The notes: generated by a model from the sequence alone, not told the origin. A stretch of DNA of 64,000 nucleotides from Acephala macrosclerotiorum (GCA_014904845.1 MU119268.1:62001-126000), one strand, 5' to 3'; counted from the stretch's first letter, positions 36,607 through 49,034 are shown. Program-made: numbers and translations.

Positions 36607-37273
36607 GGCTTCCTATATATATAAAAGCACTTACAGTCTTGGTGATGAAGATCCGAGGGAAGGAGAAAAGGAAGGGTCTAGACTCAAAGATGGGAGATGA
36701 AAGTTAGATGAGCTTGTGGTTACACGTGACATGGCGGGGCAGATTTGCTTTTCTTGATGCGGAAGGTGGGGATTCTGGGTGGACTTGCCTTCTTCGCTCA
36801 GTCCCTCCTTATGCTCTCTTCATTCAATACCCATATATTCTATGTTAATCTGGTTTTTCCCACCATTAATTGAGCCTGAGCATGCATTGGGGAGCAATTT
36901 TGACGCTTTGAAGGGGCTTATTTGGTTCCATCCTCGAAGCCCAATTACATTTCCAAACCATACATCTTTGCACCCGTCCCAAAACACAAGTTCTATTTTG
37001 GCTCCTTACAATTAAAAGGTTCCCTCGGTTGTTTTGGTCACCACCATTCGCATAGTGCCTATAATTAGAAGCCTAGCCTCATCACACTACGGATATAACA
37101 TTTCTTTAACGTTCATTTACATTAAAATATCAACCCCCTAGTTTAGCGCCTCTTGCTTTGAGCGAGGTGCCCGCATGGGCTTGCCGCCGTTTTCAGATCT
37201 AAAACAATTGCGCCCCCCCTCGCATTCTTGACCTTTTGATTGAGCTCGATCGTGTCTACCTTTCCTCTTCATG
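36607..37273. other. Intergenic, upstream of the FAD oxidoreductase
   Basis: A TATATATATA stretch lies only a few bases before the ATG on the minus strand, so it is in the leader rather than a usual TATA box. Around 37090-37200 the base composition swings from AT-rich to a CCCCCCTCGC-containing stretch; no element could be defined. Confidence 0.45.
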
Positions 37274-38075
37274 TTACTGTCGTCCTTTCTGTGCCAAAAA
37301 CTTTCCTTTATGCTTCATGCTGTAAAGCTCTTCTTTTCTTGCGGCGTAGAACCAAAAAAACAGTGAGTTCAACGCCACCTTCATTCTCCCTTCGTATTTC
37401 TCTCCAGCAGCTGTTACTGTGGAATTTGCTGAAGGGATGAAATCTGCCTTATAGGCCCAGATCAATGGGTTCGATATGGGGCTATCTGTGAGTGATTTCA
37501 TGACTTCGGATTCAATGAGACGGAACGCGTTGTTCAGCATATGTGGGTTGACGCCAAGGCTGTTGACCGACACAGTTTCTTGAAATGCTCTATGTTCCGT
37601 CAGTTTGGAAGGGTTTCACCGCTGAACACGATTCATACCTGCAGAGCCCTTCACGGTCACTCACACTGATAACTTCATCCCCAAAACATATTCGCCTTGA
37701 TCTAGCCACCGCTCATCCACATCACACCGCGAAGGAATACAAATTCGTCAAGCTGTTTCATCTTCTTCATGAGGAGTCCGCAGTGCATTCCTAGCGGTAA
37801 GTTGAGCTTGCCGATCGTCGTGGGACCAGTCCATTGGGAAGATGTACGGGACGTATTCTTCGAGATAGAGATGATAACTATATCTGAGTAAGTTGTTTTC
37901 TGGTTCTGTGATTGACTCGGATTTTGTGAGGATTTTGTTTTCTAATTCTTCGGGTGAGTCCACTAATTTTGAGGGCATTGGCGATTTTGGTCTCAGGGTC
38001 GATGAGTCTGAGAATGCGTCGCCTTTCTTCTTCTGTGATTTGATCTGGGGTCTGCGTTGCCTTGCACTACAGAGC
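37274..38075 (-). pseudogene. Probable relic of a fungal transcription-factor-like gene
   Basis: Minus-strand fragments in changing frames: QITEEERRRILRLIDPETKI near 38040-37980, then LLRYSYHLYLEEYVPYIFPM with DWSHDDRQAQLTARNAL near 37880-37770, a gap full of stops, then SVNSLGVNPHMLNNAFRLIE near 37570-37500. The middle segment resembles the start of the Fungal_trans_2 (DUF3468)-type region of Zn2Cys6 regulators. No DNA-binding zinc cluster was seen and the frames cannot be joined. A spurious match is possible. Confidence 0.35.
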
Positions 38076-38356
38076 TCTGTCCTCGCCCGTGGGAAGAACC
38101 ATGGTTAGTTCGAAATATTGAGATTGAGATGTGTTGATGAAGGAGGCCGGGATTATTGACAAATGAGCAGATGTTGGTTCTCCTCCGAGCTAGCTTCATT
38201 AAGCTGAAGCGAAGCCCTGAATGTAGCCCCGCACTCCTAACTTCAAAGAAGACGTTACGAGGTCTTCAAGGAGAACGGAATCAATTCAACAGCTTGCTAA
38301 GCCGCAGCAACATTGAAAATGAAGTCAAAAATTCGAAGCTTAAGGACAATCAACAT
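38076..38356. other. Spacer between regulator relic and monooxygenase
   Basis: No gene, RNA or repeat recognised. Confidence 0.4.
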
Positions 38357-40198
38357 CTAGACGCTCTTCTTACTCTCATCCCCACCCCTCGCATATGCCT
38401 CTAACGCCTCCTCCACAATCCCTCTATAAATTGCAGGCTCATAAGGAACGAACCACTCCTGCCACCAAGCCTTCCACCCCCACCACCCAAATCCCCTATT
38501 CTCACTCCTCTCCCAAGCTAATCTCTGTCTATCTGCTCTCACTCCCAAATCTTTCAACATCACATCCATCCATTTCCGAATCTCCAACACGCACCAAGGG
38601 ATATTCTTCCTCCCAGGATACCTCTTCCTCATAAACGCATTCTCAAGCGCAATTTTCCTATCCAACTCTTCCTTAGTTCCGAGTTTTAACATTCCTTCTA
38701 GATACGCGACTGCCCACAGTGCGCTAGTTTCTGCGAAGAGAGCATGTTGCGTCGTGGCAGTTTGGCCTAGGAATGCAATGCTGTGGTCATCTTGAGCAGC
38801 TAGTTTTGGTGGGATGATGCTATGTAAGAGGCGGTACGGTGTTGTGTCATGTTTGCGATCGACGGCGTTCTTGGGTGGTTCGGCGAGGATAGGGTAGATG
38901 TCTAGGACTTGCTTCTCTGCTTCGTCGTCTAGATATTTCCAGTATCCTGCTTCCGAAGACAGCAAGCTGTCCTTGGGGACTGGTAGGCCGAGCTCGGTCT
39001 TCAATTCGTCGTTAAAGATCGGAGATAGGGCGGGTTGCTAGCCGGTGCAGAAGATTACGGCGTCGGCCGAGAGAGTGTTGCCATCTGAAAGAGTGACGGT
39101 CTTGCCGGACATTGAAACGATATGAGTGCGTGAGACGTGGACTAATTTGCTTTCGTCGACGATGTCCATGAACTTGTTTTCATTCTCATGCGCAATTGAA
39201 ATCCCGCTCGGAGACCAGAACAAGCTACAGATAATCAGCGATAGGTCAAAAGTCAGATGCAACAGCTGGACTCACTTGCACACCTCAGGTTTGAGCAACC
39301 GCCCATTCTCACTCTTTTCGTATCGGTCACGCAGCCCAGTCGCCGTGAGTTTCTCCCAGAACCAGTTGAAAAATCTCTTTCCCAACGAGTACTTACCGCT
39401 CAGCACTAATTCATGCCACCAGCCACCATATCCGTATATACTAGGTGTTTGAAAGTCCATAAACCGACATAGAGCGATCTCAGCACCGTGCTTGTCAGAT
39501 GCCATTCTCGCATTCAAGAGAATACCCGTGCCTGCACCTTCTTCTCGGATGAGCCAGTGCACAGTTTTCCCAGCCATCGCGGAAGCCGCAGCTGCCTCGA
39601 CTGAGGACTTGTTGCCTCCAACAACGACAACAGTCTCAATTTCGTCAGAGACCAATTCGGCACGTCTTCTATGGCGGTCTTTGGCGTGAAGAATCAGCCC
39701 GTCAAATTTCGACATATCTAGATCGGGAAGTTTCGGCTTGGTACACTGTCCCGTTGCAACGATCAGAACGTCACAGGAGAAAGTGATTTCCTTTCCAGCA
39801 CCTTTGGTGACAAGTTTCCAACCTTTGCCATCTCTTTCCACATTGCTGACTTGGGCATCGAAAATACATCTTCGCAAGAGATCAAACTTCTTCGCATATC
39901 TTTCCAAGTATTCATGCATGAGCTGACCAGAGATATCGCTCCATCTTGGAATATTGAACTCCTCCATCATCTGCAAATCCGAGAATTCAAAGATTGGAGC
40001 GGGGGAATCAACAACAAGGCCATCATAAACTCGCGATGAACTCCATACCCCACCAACACTGCTGTCGCCATCAACGATCGCCAAGTTGATGTCAGGCTGC
40101 ATTTGTAGATAGGTCTTCGCGGCGATGAGACCGTACATGCCAGCACCGAGGATGATGACATCGCGTTTGCCTGCTGGGGTTGAGGAATCACGCGACAT
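38357..40198 (-). pseudogene. Flavin-containing monooxygenase with one in-frame stop
   Basis: Two exons, 39276-40198 and 38357-39224, joined by a 51-nt intron (GTGAGT donor). If read through, they would give 596 residues. Motifs are well kept: FAD-binding DVIILGAGMYGLIAAKTYL (GxGxxG at about 18-23), an NADP-binding fold VVVVGGNKSSVEAAAA, and the ATGQ-type central motif. In the C-terminal ATG motif the codon expected to be Trp (FCTG-W) is TAG at 39038-39040. No intron can remove it without deleting the conserved strand. The change is a CpA to TpA on the plus strand, the RIP context. Everything downstream is open for 227 codons, so the inactivation looks recent. Such enzymes oxidise N, S or carbonyl groups (Baeyer-Villiger type possible). 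Upstream ATG at 40291 is also in frame. Confidence 0.85.
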
Positions 40199-40374
40199 AG
40201 CTGGCTGTTTGACGTGAGAAGAAGAAGAGAAGGTTGAGGAGCGTTTGAGATTGGGACAGTACTGACTGCTATTAGACTCAAGCGGGTACATCGGATACCC
40301 GTGACAACAGTCGTGGCTCGATCGGGATACAATTGCGGCGTTGTGATGGTGTCGCGAATGAGATCGCGTTTCTC

Positions 40375-42565
40375 GTAACCGAGATCCACATTGAATGCAT
40401 AGACCCTACTAATGCACACACAAAATTTTTTATAAAAATTAATTTTCTATTATCTTTAAATAATCAAAATGGCGATTGACGAGGCTCAAATAGAAGAGGT
40501 TTTTACTTTATACAATAAAAAATTAATTTTTAATTACTTTAAAATAATTAAAAATTATTTATTCGATTAAATTATTTTAATACGATAGTATTAAACTCGA
40601 ATTACTTTTAAATAAAAAATTATTTACTTGTACTACTTTGTATTATTCAAAGTTTAAAAAAAAGTTTTAATAATTTAAATTAATAAACTTTTAATTCGTA
40701 GTATATTTTCGATTATTTAAATAGTAAAAAATTTAATTGAAAAAATCGTTGAAAAATTTTTAAATAAAAATTAAATTTTTAGATTTGTAAAACGCTATTA
40801 AAAGCGCTTTAAATTAGTTTATTTAAAAAATATTAATATTTTACGAATTAAAATAAAATATATATTTATAATAAAATTTTTTTTTAAATTAATATATATA
40901 GTTTTTTATTAATATTTGATAATAATATAATTTTTTAAATATTTTAAATTAATTGTTTTTTTATTTTATTTAATATGTAATAATAATCGAAAAATATCGC
41001 ATTTTACTTGAAAATATATATAATTAAAAAAATATATAATAATAAAAAAAATATATAATAATAAAAAAATAATTAAAACAATTTAAAATAAATTTCAAGA
41101 ATTTATTAATTTATTAATTATTATTTACGCAAATAAAATCAAATTATTAATCGCTTTTATTTACAAAAAAATAATTAATTTTTTATAAAATATATAAATA
41201 CAAAATATAATATTAAATAAAATTTTTTTTTTTGTTTTTTTAATTAATAATTAATCAAATAATAAATTTGATTGAAATTATTTGATTAAAATATTTGATT
41301 TACATATTAAAACTAAAATTGGAAAAAGTAAAAAATTTTTAATTATAAATAAATACTCGAATTATATAAATATAATTTTTTTGAAATAATATAATAAATT
41401 GAATATTTGTATTTTGATTTTCTTTTTTTATAGTATTTACAAATTTTAATCTTGTAATATTAATATATTTTTTTATTTTTTATTTAATACTTTAATCAAA
41501 TTAATAATTTTTTATATAAAAACGATAAAATTTGTAAAATATTCAAAAAATTATTTTAAAATATATTCAAAAAAATTTGAAATTTGATTTTAACGAAAAA
41601 AAATATTTTTTTTACTTAAAAAAAGATTAATTTAATATTTTTTAATTTTTTTAAAATTTTAAATTAATTGCAAATTAAATAATAATTTGAAATAATAAAA
41701 ATTATTAAAAATAAAAAATTCAAAAAATTTTCTATTTTTTATATTATTAAAACGTTTTATTATTTCAAAATAAAATACTAAAAAAACTTTTTTAAATTGA
41801 TATTAAAAAAACTTTAAAAATCAATTGAAATTTTTTTTACTAAAAGAGAAATCGCTAATTATAAAGTAGTTTGTATAAAAAAAACTTTAAAAATTAAAAA
41901 AAAAAATAAAATAAAAAAATAAAAAATTCAATTTAAATAAAATAAAAATTAATAGTATCAATTAATTTTTTAGTAATATCGAGATTTAAATTGTATTTAA
42001 TTTTTAAAAAAATAAAAAAAAATTAAAAAAATTACAATTATAAACATTAAAATTATTAAAAAAACTTTTATTAAAAAAATTACAAAGAATAAAAAAAAGT
42101 AAACTACTATTAATAAGCAATTAAAAGCGAAATAGAAAAAAGAAAAAATTACTTGTAAAAAACGTAAAAATACGAAAATTAAAATAATTACAAAAATTGC
42201 AAAAAATATTAAAAAAATTATTAAAAAAATTAAACTTTTTAAAATAATAATTTTGAAATTTGAAAGTTCTCATTTTAAGAGTTTAAAGTCTCATAAAATA
42301 GTAAAAATAGTACAAATAGATATGCAAAAAAAAGTAATAAAATATATAATTAAAAAAATCGAAAAATAATTCTTTTACAACGACGCAAATAAATAGATTT
42401 CAAATTAATACAAATAAATCTTTTAGTTTGTACGACAACAAATTTTCAATCTTTAAACTATAGCTTTTGTAGTTGTTAAATAGTAATTTTTTAAAGTTAA
42501 ATAAGTACTGAAAAATTAGGGTATACATTTATAGAGTGTGTGCATTCAGTGTGGAACTCGGTTAC
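40375..42565. mobile_element. Extreme AT-rich island bounded by inverted repeats (RIP-degraded element)
   Basis: From about 40422 to 42535 the sequence is almost only A and T, with long homopolymer runs and no coding capacity. Both edges carry an imperfect 25-bp inverted repeat beginning GTAACCGAG (40375-40399 and 42541-42565, 23 of 25 matching) plus an inner 11-bp perfect repeat AATGCACACAC (40411-40421 and 42536-42546). The left edge has a 17-bp insertion between the two parts. This looks like the termini of a transposable element whose interior was erased by RIP. No convincing target-site duplication was found, and the family cannot be named. Confidence 0.6.
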
Positions 42566-43549
42566 TGCTTACATCGGATGACAGACCTAACCGCGTTCGG
42601 ACGTCGCAGTTGATAGGTTGGTCAAGCAAATTTTTTGGGGACTTGAGGAAATATGATCGTACATGAGCGAGGAAAGAGCTTCGAAGGATTGGTCGCGAGA
42701 AGTAGGCACGCAACGACACTAAGTCACGTGCATTGACATAAATCTCCCATTTTCACGAGTCGCGGTGTTCTACGAAGTTCTTTAGAAATAGTCACTCTTC
42801 ATGGTAGTCATCAGAAACAATATCGTCTCACCCTGAACAATTTGAAGGGAACTTCGGGCTTCTGATGAAAATTGCACGTGCTGTGACCATTTTCAAACGC
42901 CCCTTTTTCGCTCAACTGTACAGGACAGCGGCCGCGCTGCTCACGTTTCTTCAAAGTTCAACGTGCGCTGGGAATTTCTAATCGGATTCTCACATCATCA
43001 ATAGCCGTATACTTGAGGAATTCGGGCTTGACCAAAAATGGCTCCGCAGTTGTCCATTGCTACCTGCGCACTGTATGACTGAACTGCCCTGAAGATTAGT
43101 GATCAAGAGCCTAAATGATTAGCGATTCAGAGCCTAGAGCCCTGGGGCATTAGCGACGGAAGCCAATGCCCACAGCAGGGCCAACAGGCGCTTCCTAGCG
43201 CGAATACTCCCATCTCTCGAATCTGATACACCACACGCAATCTCCTTGATTGTGCTGGCTACTATGTCATAGGGGCAGGTAGCCTCAGTGCGGGGTAATG
43301 CGGGTAGTAGTAGCTGTTGATACACTGAACTTTAGCGAGTTCGCTCCCCAATAATAGGCCTGAAGGCGCTGGAAACTTACGAGGTTAGCGGCGAAAGCTC
43401 AATGATCAATGAATGAGATTCGAGGTGGGTTGATGAACATTGCGTAAGTCAGTTCAACAGACTCAACTTAAGCCCGCTTAAATCTCACATGTATCATCTT
43501 TAGATTCTCCTTATTCCAAAGGTGCGAGCATCGGTAAAACATCGCATCC
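42566..43549. other. Intergenic, no supported gene
   Basis: Ordinary composition right up to the edge of the AT-rich island. A 63-codon minus-strand frame near 43134-43325 has no domain. Nothing else recognised. Confidence 0.5.
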
Positions 43550-45112
43550 CTAGAAGTTCACAATATTCCTCCTCCCCGTATCCCCATCCTCAGCAAAAAC
43601 CTGAAACTCGGTCGTAACCGCAATGCCCGCCCCCTTCCCCGGTTCATCCAACCCACTTGCGACACTGCTCGGTCCGCTCACAGCTGCTGTTTCCTTCACC
43701 AATTCATCTTCAGAATCACTAGCTTTCCGTGTTGCTCCTACTACGTATGTGGATTTCGTTTGTGTTCCGCGACCAGCTGTTACTCGTGCGTGGTGGGAGG
43801 AGAGCTCGTAGTGTCCGCCGTTGGATCGGGAAGCAGTTCCTGTTCGGGAGGTGTGGCCGAGGATTATTGTGCGGAGGACTACGAGGTGGTTTGTTAGCTA
43901 GGTGATATAGAGCGAAAAGGAAGGCTAAGAGTGCGGAAGAGGGATGGGGAAGCTGACCTGGGAGACATGTTGCAATAATTGAGATTGCGGTCTCGACCAT
44001 AGAAACTGTGCAGGTCAACATAGTGTTGTTGATTCGGGAATAATAAGCACGAATTACTGTCAATTTGTTAATAAACACGCTGCATCGAAGCAAGTACGCG
44101 ACCTACTGCTTGCAATGACCACAAAGAATCCCAATGCGAACATTGCGGCAACACCAAGTTTTTGCTTCAGTGGCATCTTGAGTTTCATTACCATCGTGAT
44201 AGGCAATGTGATAACTGGTTTTCTGTCAGAACTGGAACTTTGGTACATCCCGAAGCAGCTTTTCACTCACTGACAAGATCACTCAGGATGTTTACTGGAT
44301 ATTTTAGCAGAGGTTCATGGTGGCCTTCAGTGACGGGACTTACGAAGGATAGTCAGCCAGTAATTGGTATCTGAAGCTTTTGTAGAGCATGCTCCTAAAA
44401 TAGATCAGATGTGGATCAATTAGAGTCAGTAAGAGACTCACGGCTGGTGTCAGTCGTCCATTTGCGATCGATGGGATAGCATTGGAAAATGATGTCGAAA
44501 AATATGATAGTCCAGGTTACTCCAAGCGCGACTAGCACAATATTGTAGATAGTCTGCAACGTGGTTCGAGATGCTATTCGCTTGTAGAAGATGACCTTGG
44601 AAATAGGTAAGAGGCCATTCGGAGTCTAACAGGGCAGGAGACGTACCAAAGCGACTTTTATTGCCCATAAAGAGGTGACATACAGAATTGAGCCTGGCAC
44701 AATCATCTTGAAACTGTCAGCCAGGTCACCGAAGTTAAGACCCTCCGGCTTACTTGAAGGATGTGTACAAAGTTCTCGCGACCTGCTGTCCTAATGCTGG
44801 CCATTCCTTCAAGACATCAGTTCTCGTCCCTTCAAGGTTCAAGTCGAACTGACCTTCATTCCACATATACTGCTGGATCGCAAGATCCCCAACGAGACAT
44901 GCTCCCGCCAAAATGAGGAAGTAATCATCGAGACTGAGATTGCCGAACTTTCTAAACTTGACAAACAGTCTGGCAGCCAGGAAAACGAGCGCGAAGGAAG
45001 TGCAAATCCACCATGACACCTGCGATGTTGTTCAGCACAAGCTTTTCGGTACAATCGCTGATCTTTCTGGAGACGGGTGATCACCTACCACTTGCCCCAG
45101 ACCCAGAGCCAT
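43550..45112 (-). CDS. Fungal rhodopsin-domain integral membrane protein
   Basis: Nine exons read without a frame break: 45089-45112, 44754-45019, 44647-44713, 44442-44595, 44344-44394, 44271-44294, 44107-44214, 43958-44056, 43550-43878; introns 40-79 nt. The 373-residue product has seven hydrophobic segments and the marks of the fungal rhodopsin-domain family (PF20684): WWICTSFALVFLAARLFVKF, LSLDDYFLILAGACLVGD, IYNIVLVALGVTWTIIFFDI, then ACSTKASDTNYWLTIL, LPITMVMKLKMPLKQKLG, and FALGFFVVIASIIRAYYS. The last ~110 residues are a polar cytoplasmic tail. The family includes the PTH11-related class of putative receptors in ascomycetes, but no retinal-binding lysine assignment is possible here. 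Very small exons (24 and 51 nt) make this easy to misannotate. The acceptor of the seventh exon was chosen (AAAACCAG) because the nearer AG breaks the frame. Confidence 0.85.
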
Positions 45113-46733
45113 CGCGAGTTTCCGACTAACTCGAGAAGAAGCAGAAACTTGTCACTCTTGTGGGTAGTGGAGTATGCGGAGCGCAAAACGCGTATTTGCT
45201 GAGGATATGCAAACCTTTAATGAACAATGACTTTCTGCCCCTCTTCGCACACATGAGATGAACATGCAAGGTACAGTGCAGTAAAGCTACCAACTCTGCC
45301 TTAGCAGAGCCCTCCAATATTATGAGCTGAAATACTATATCTCCCCTCCATGATACTCGAACGTTGAAAGTCTCATGCCTTGCGGATCTTACCGAATTTC
45401 GAAGGTGCGTTGGGTATCCCTAGCTCGTAGTAGTCTCGTACCTGCAAGGGGGAGTTTGGACTGAATCCGCAATTCGTCCACCAACTCGCCGATCGAGAAT
45501 TTCTATCAGGATTGGGTTCCTTGGACGTCATCGTGTCCCTGCATAACAACCTGTACAACAGGGTTCCTAGCAGTATACGTGGGATTGCAGTGGACGGCTT
45601 ATGTGGAGAATGAAGTCACCAGGCAAAGATAAGCTTCAGAGGTGATCTAAATCGCATCATTATTGCAAGTCACTAGAGGGCGCGGGTGGCGGATTGGGTT
45701 GGTGAGGAGTTCAATATCCTCTCAAGATGCAAATTGAAGAGGAATGGGAAAGGTTCGATGGAATGTCCACTTGAACTGAGTCGCGAAGATGTTGTCGATG
45801 AAAGCTTTGGGCAAGAGAAGAGATGCAGGAGAGGATGAGTAGATCCAGAGTTTCGGGCGTAGACTGTTTAGCCAGCAGATCCGATTGGTCAGAGGATAAT
45901 GGGGACGCGTCGCAGTCTTTAGTAGCCCTTAGCGTCCCGGGATTTCCCCCTTTTCCCTTCAAACGTCAACTTTCAACTTTCAACTTTCTTCACCTCCCAC
46001 GCCTTTTGTTGAGATGGCATTCTGGCACGTGATGGCACTCAGGATAAAACCCTGACTTCGAGCTTTTATAGAAATCAATCAATAACTTACCTTTTTGCCT
46101 GCCATGAAAAATACGCTCCTAACACCTCAAGCCTCTTGCCCGTTGGCTGACTCGCAACGTCAAGGATGGTTTGTGTTAGTACGCTGTCATCGGCAGCAAC
46201 CGCAGAATGGGGTAAAGCCTCTCCCATCCTCCCGTCGGTCGGTGATCAGCATGCAGGTGGACGTGGTCTCGGGTTTCCCAAGATACACCGTTTGCCATGA
46301 TTTAGCCGGAAGCGATGGAGCGATGGCTGCCGATAAGCTATACCCACAGTGAAAATTACCCCAACTTTCTCGAGCACCCGACTGAGCTAGAATCTCCGAA
46401 CTTCTATCGAATGCACCCGGAGGACCTTCTGTTTGGTTGTCGGCAAGAAACTTTTCATTTTCATCCCACCATTGAAGGTTCCCAAGCCAATATTGAGAAT
46501 ATCCCTGCTTCTATACGAAGCTGGAGACGCCGGCGAGGGAAATGGGGGTTGCATAGATTGAAGTTATTCTAGGGAGCCATACTTTACCGCCGCATGGTTT
46601 AATCTTAGCCCCCGTTTGCCGTTGTGTCGGTACCAAGACATAAGTATGAGGCACGGGAACCTGGGTGCAGGTTTCTGGCGTGGTATTGTGTCGATCCTCA
46701 TACTTTCTAAATCATCAACCGATCCTCGACGCG
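45113..46733. other. Intergenic, no supported gene
   Basis: Divergent gap between the membrane-protein and carboxylesterase genes. A triple ACTTTCA-type repeat lies near 45966-45990. The segment about 46024-46075 resembles 51610-51672 (see findings). Short open frames have no domain. Confidence 0.5.
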
Positions 46734-48554
46734 ATGGGTATCTTCAGATTGATCGAGCAGGCTGCATGTCTTGGCATGGCTTTGGCCTTGTCCCTTGTAT
46801 GTGTAGCAGATGCATCTGTCATCAGAAGCACAAGCTGCCCCATCGTGACCACGACTGAAGGGAGGGTTAGCGGCTTTCAAGATGAAAGCGGGAACTCGGT
46901 TTATCTGGGCATACCCTTTGCTGCCACGACTGGTGGCCAAAATAGGTACATCTCAGCCTCTTCCTCTGTCCATCAATCAACATGTTGACTCGAATCGTAG
47001 ATGGAAGGCACCTCAAGATCCTCCCACACATGCTGGAATTTTTAACGCTTCATCATATGGCCCGACATGTCCTCAAGCAATTACTGGGACCTCCTATTCC
47101 CAGCAAGGCGAGGACTGTCTGAATGTCAATGTCTGGGCTCCCGCAGATGGCAACAACCTCCCAGTATGACCTCCGTTCCGCTTGATGTTCCACCAGAAGC
47201 TGACTATGGCAAGGTTTTTGTCTATATCTATGGTGGAGCAATGGTCACGGGATCATCAAGCAACGCACAGTTCCAAGGAAACAACTTTGCTCGAAAAGGA
47301 GTCGTCTATGTGTCTTTCAATACTCGTGAAAGCATTTTTGCTTCTCCTTATTCTGCTGAGCTCGCTGGTACCTCCCAGAACTTTGGAATCTTGGATGTTG
47401 AGAAGGCAATGGACTGGATTCGAGCAAACATCCAAGGTACATTGTATTCTTGGTTTTCTTGGTAGCATAGCTAATCAAGTTCTAGCTTTTGGTGGGAACC
47501 CAGATCACATCGTGCTTGGTGGACACTCCTCTGGTGGTGTACACGTCGATCACTACCTCTGGAACCACCCAAATACCTCGCTCGTAGGAGCTATCGAGAT
47601 GAGTGCGAATGCAGCTTCAGGACCAGCTTACGCACCCATGAATGTCGCCCTCGATGTCATCGCCGCCGAAGTTGGATGCGGCAACGGCACCGGCCAACTC
47701 GACTGTCTCCGCGAAGTTGACATTTACGACCTCGAAACCACCTATTTCAATTCCACAGCCAATACATGGTTCACTCCCGTCGTTGACAACATCACTCGCT
47801 GGTCAGTCGCCGATTACGTCAAACGCTTCGAAGCTGGACTCTACCCGTCCCATGTTCCCTTCATGACCGGAAACTCAAACGGGGAAGGTACAATCTTCAG
47901 CATCATCTACAGCAGCGAAGACACTAACTTTTCGTCCTGGATCCGAACATTCGACGCGGATGTTGCTCATATCCCACACGACGTTCTCCTCAACGCTTAC
48001 AATGCTTCCGACTATGCATCCGTGTCCCTCGAATCCGGAGACCAATACGGCGATGCCCGATTCGATTGCGCAGTAGACTACATGATCGATCTCCGCTCCG
48101 AGAGCCAGAAGACCTGGGCCTACCGCTGGTTCGGAGCATACGACAACGTCGTCGGTGTTGCAGGCACGGCTCCTACTCACGGAACTGAGATCCCGTTCTT
48201 TATGGGAGGTAATGAATGCTTTGACGAATTAACGAATGTTACGGTTGCTGAACAGGCCCTTGCTGATTTTACGAATGATTGGTTTGTGAGCTGGATCAAG
48301 AATCCATCTCAGGGGCCTGGATGGGCGCAGGTCCAGCCGGAGAGTGGCTTTGTGATGAAGTTGGGTGTTCCTGGAGATGAGGAGGCGTTGATCTCGGCGT
48401 TGACGAGTGATTATAATGAGAAATGTCAAGCGGTGGGTCTTTCGCGGGTCCAATCGGAGATAGCTTTGATGCTAATTGTTTGCAGGTCTACAAGAAGTAT
48501 TTTCCTCTTTACCCTGTTGTGCAGAATCCTGTCACACTCGCCCAATCTTCGTGA
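46734..48554 (+). CDS. Secreted type-B carboxylesterase/lipase
   Basis: Five exons: 46734-46945, 47001-47163, 47214-47436, 47486-48432, 48486-48554, 537 residues. An N-terminal hydrophobic stretch (CLGMALALSLVCVADA) is a signal peptide. Family features: GRVSGF and YLGIPFA at the start, EDCLNVNVWAP, oxyanion region YIYGGAMVTGSS, nucleophile Ser214 in GGHSSGG, acidic residue Glu333 in NSNGEG, and His431 in PTHGTEIPF. The triad Ser-Glu-His is therefore complete. Such enzymes cleave carboxylic esters outside the cell. Cysteines around EDCLN fit the conserved disulfide. Start 46734 puts the signal peptide in place. Confidence 0.93.
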
Positions 48555-49034
48555 TCGGATGGGCGTAGGGCGGAGGTCACGAAAGTCAAGCTTCGCTTTG
48601 AGGTCGATGCTATTGGATCAACAACGACACTTGGTATTGTGGTATATTGTCATTGTAATCTTAATCAGACTTGATCTCCTCCAAATACTAGTGACCATGC
48701 TAGACTATCTCGTGTGACCGGCAGTATATCAAGAACTGGTCACTTACAGCTTGCCCTCCTTTCTCAACCTGATTGGCTGATATCTGACAAATTGTGTAGC
48801 GCCTGTGGGTCTTGTCTTTCCGTGCCACGCTGGGCATTGGAACAACTCACGGGAGCCTGCATGCATGGTTCTCATGATCACCTATCGACTACCAAACGAT
48901 GTTACACAGGGCGTTTCACTTCCACCAGCCTCTTCCGTCGCATCTCAATTCCTCACTTCTCTAAAATCTACGGCTTACAGATATCACGTTCTGCAATCCT
49001 CAAGTTTCTTATTCAGAACCGAAACTAAAATCCA
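48555..49034. other. Intergenic between esterase and velvet-domain genes
   Basis: A 480-bp gap in which I see no gene, RNA or repeat. Confidence 0.5.

Noticed and set aside
39967..40419. 150-codon open frame overlapping the monooxygenase 5' end
   Set aside because: Mostly overlaps the real gene in another frame; the upstream part is short and matches nothing I recognise.
40422..42535. AT-rich island as a centromere, mitochondrial insert or origin
   Set aside because: Only 2.1 kb long, bounded by inverted repeats, with no mitochondrial genes or tandem array; a RIPped element explains it better.
47182..48717. Single 511-codon frame as the complete esterase
   Set aside because: Its first ~100 codons are out of frame with the conserved residues; introns at 47164-47213 and 47437-47485 give the true protein.
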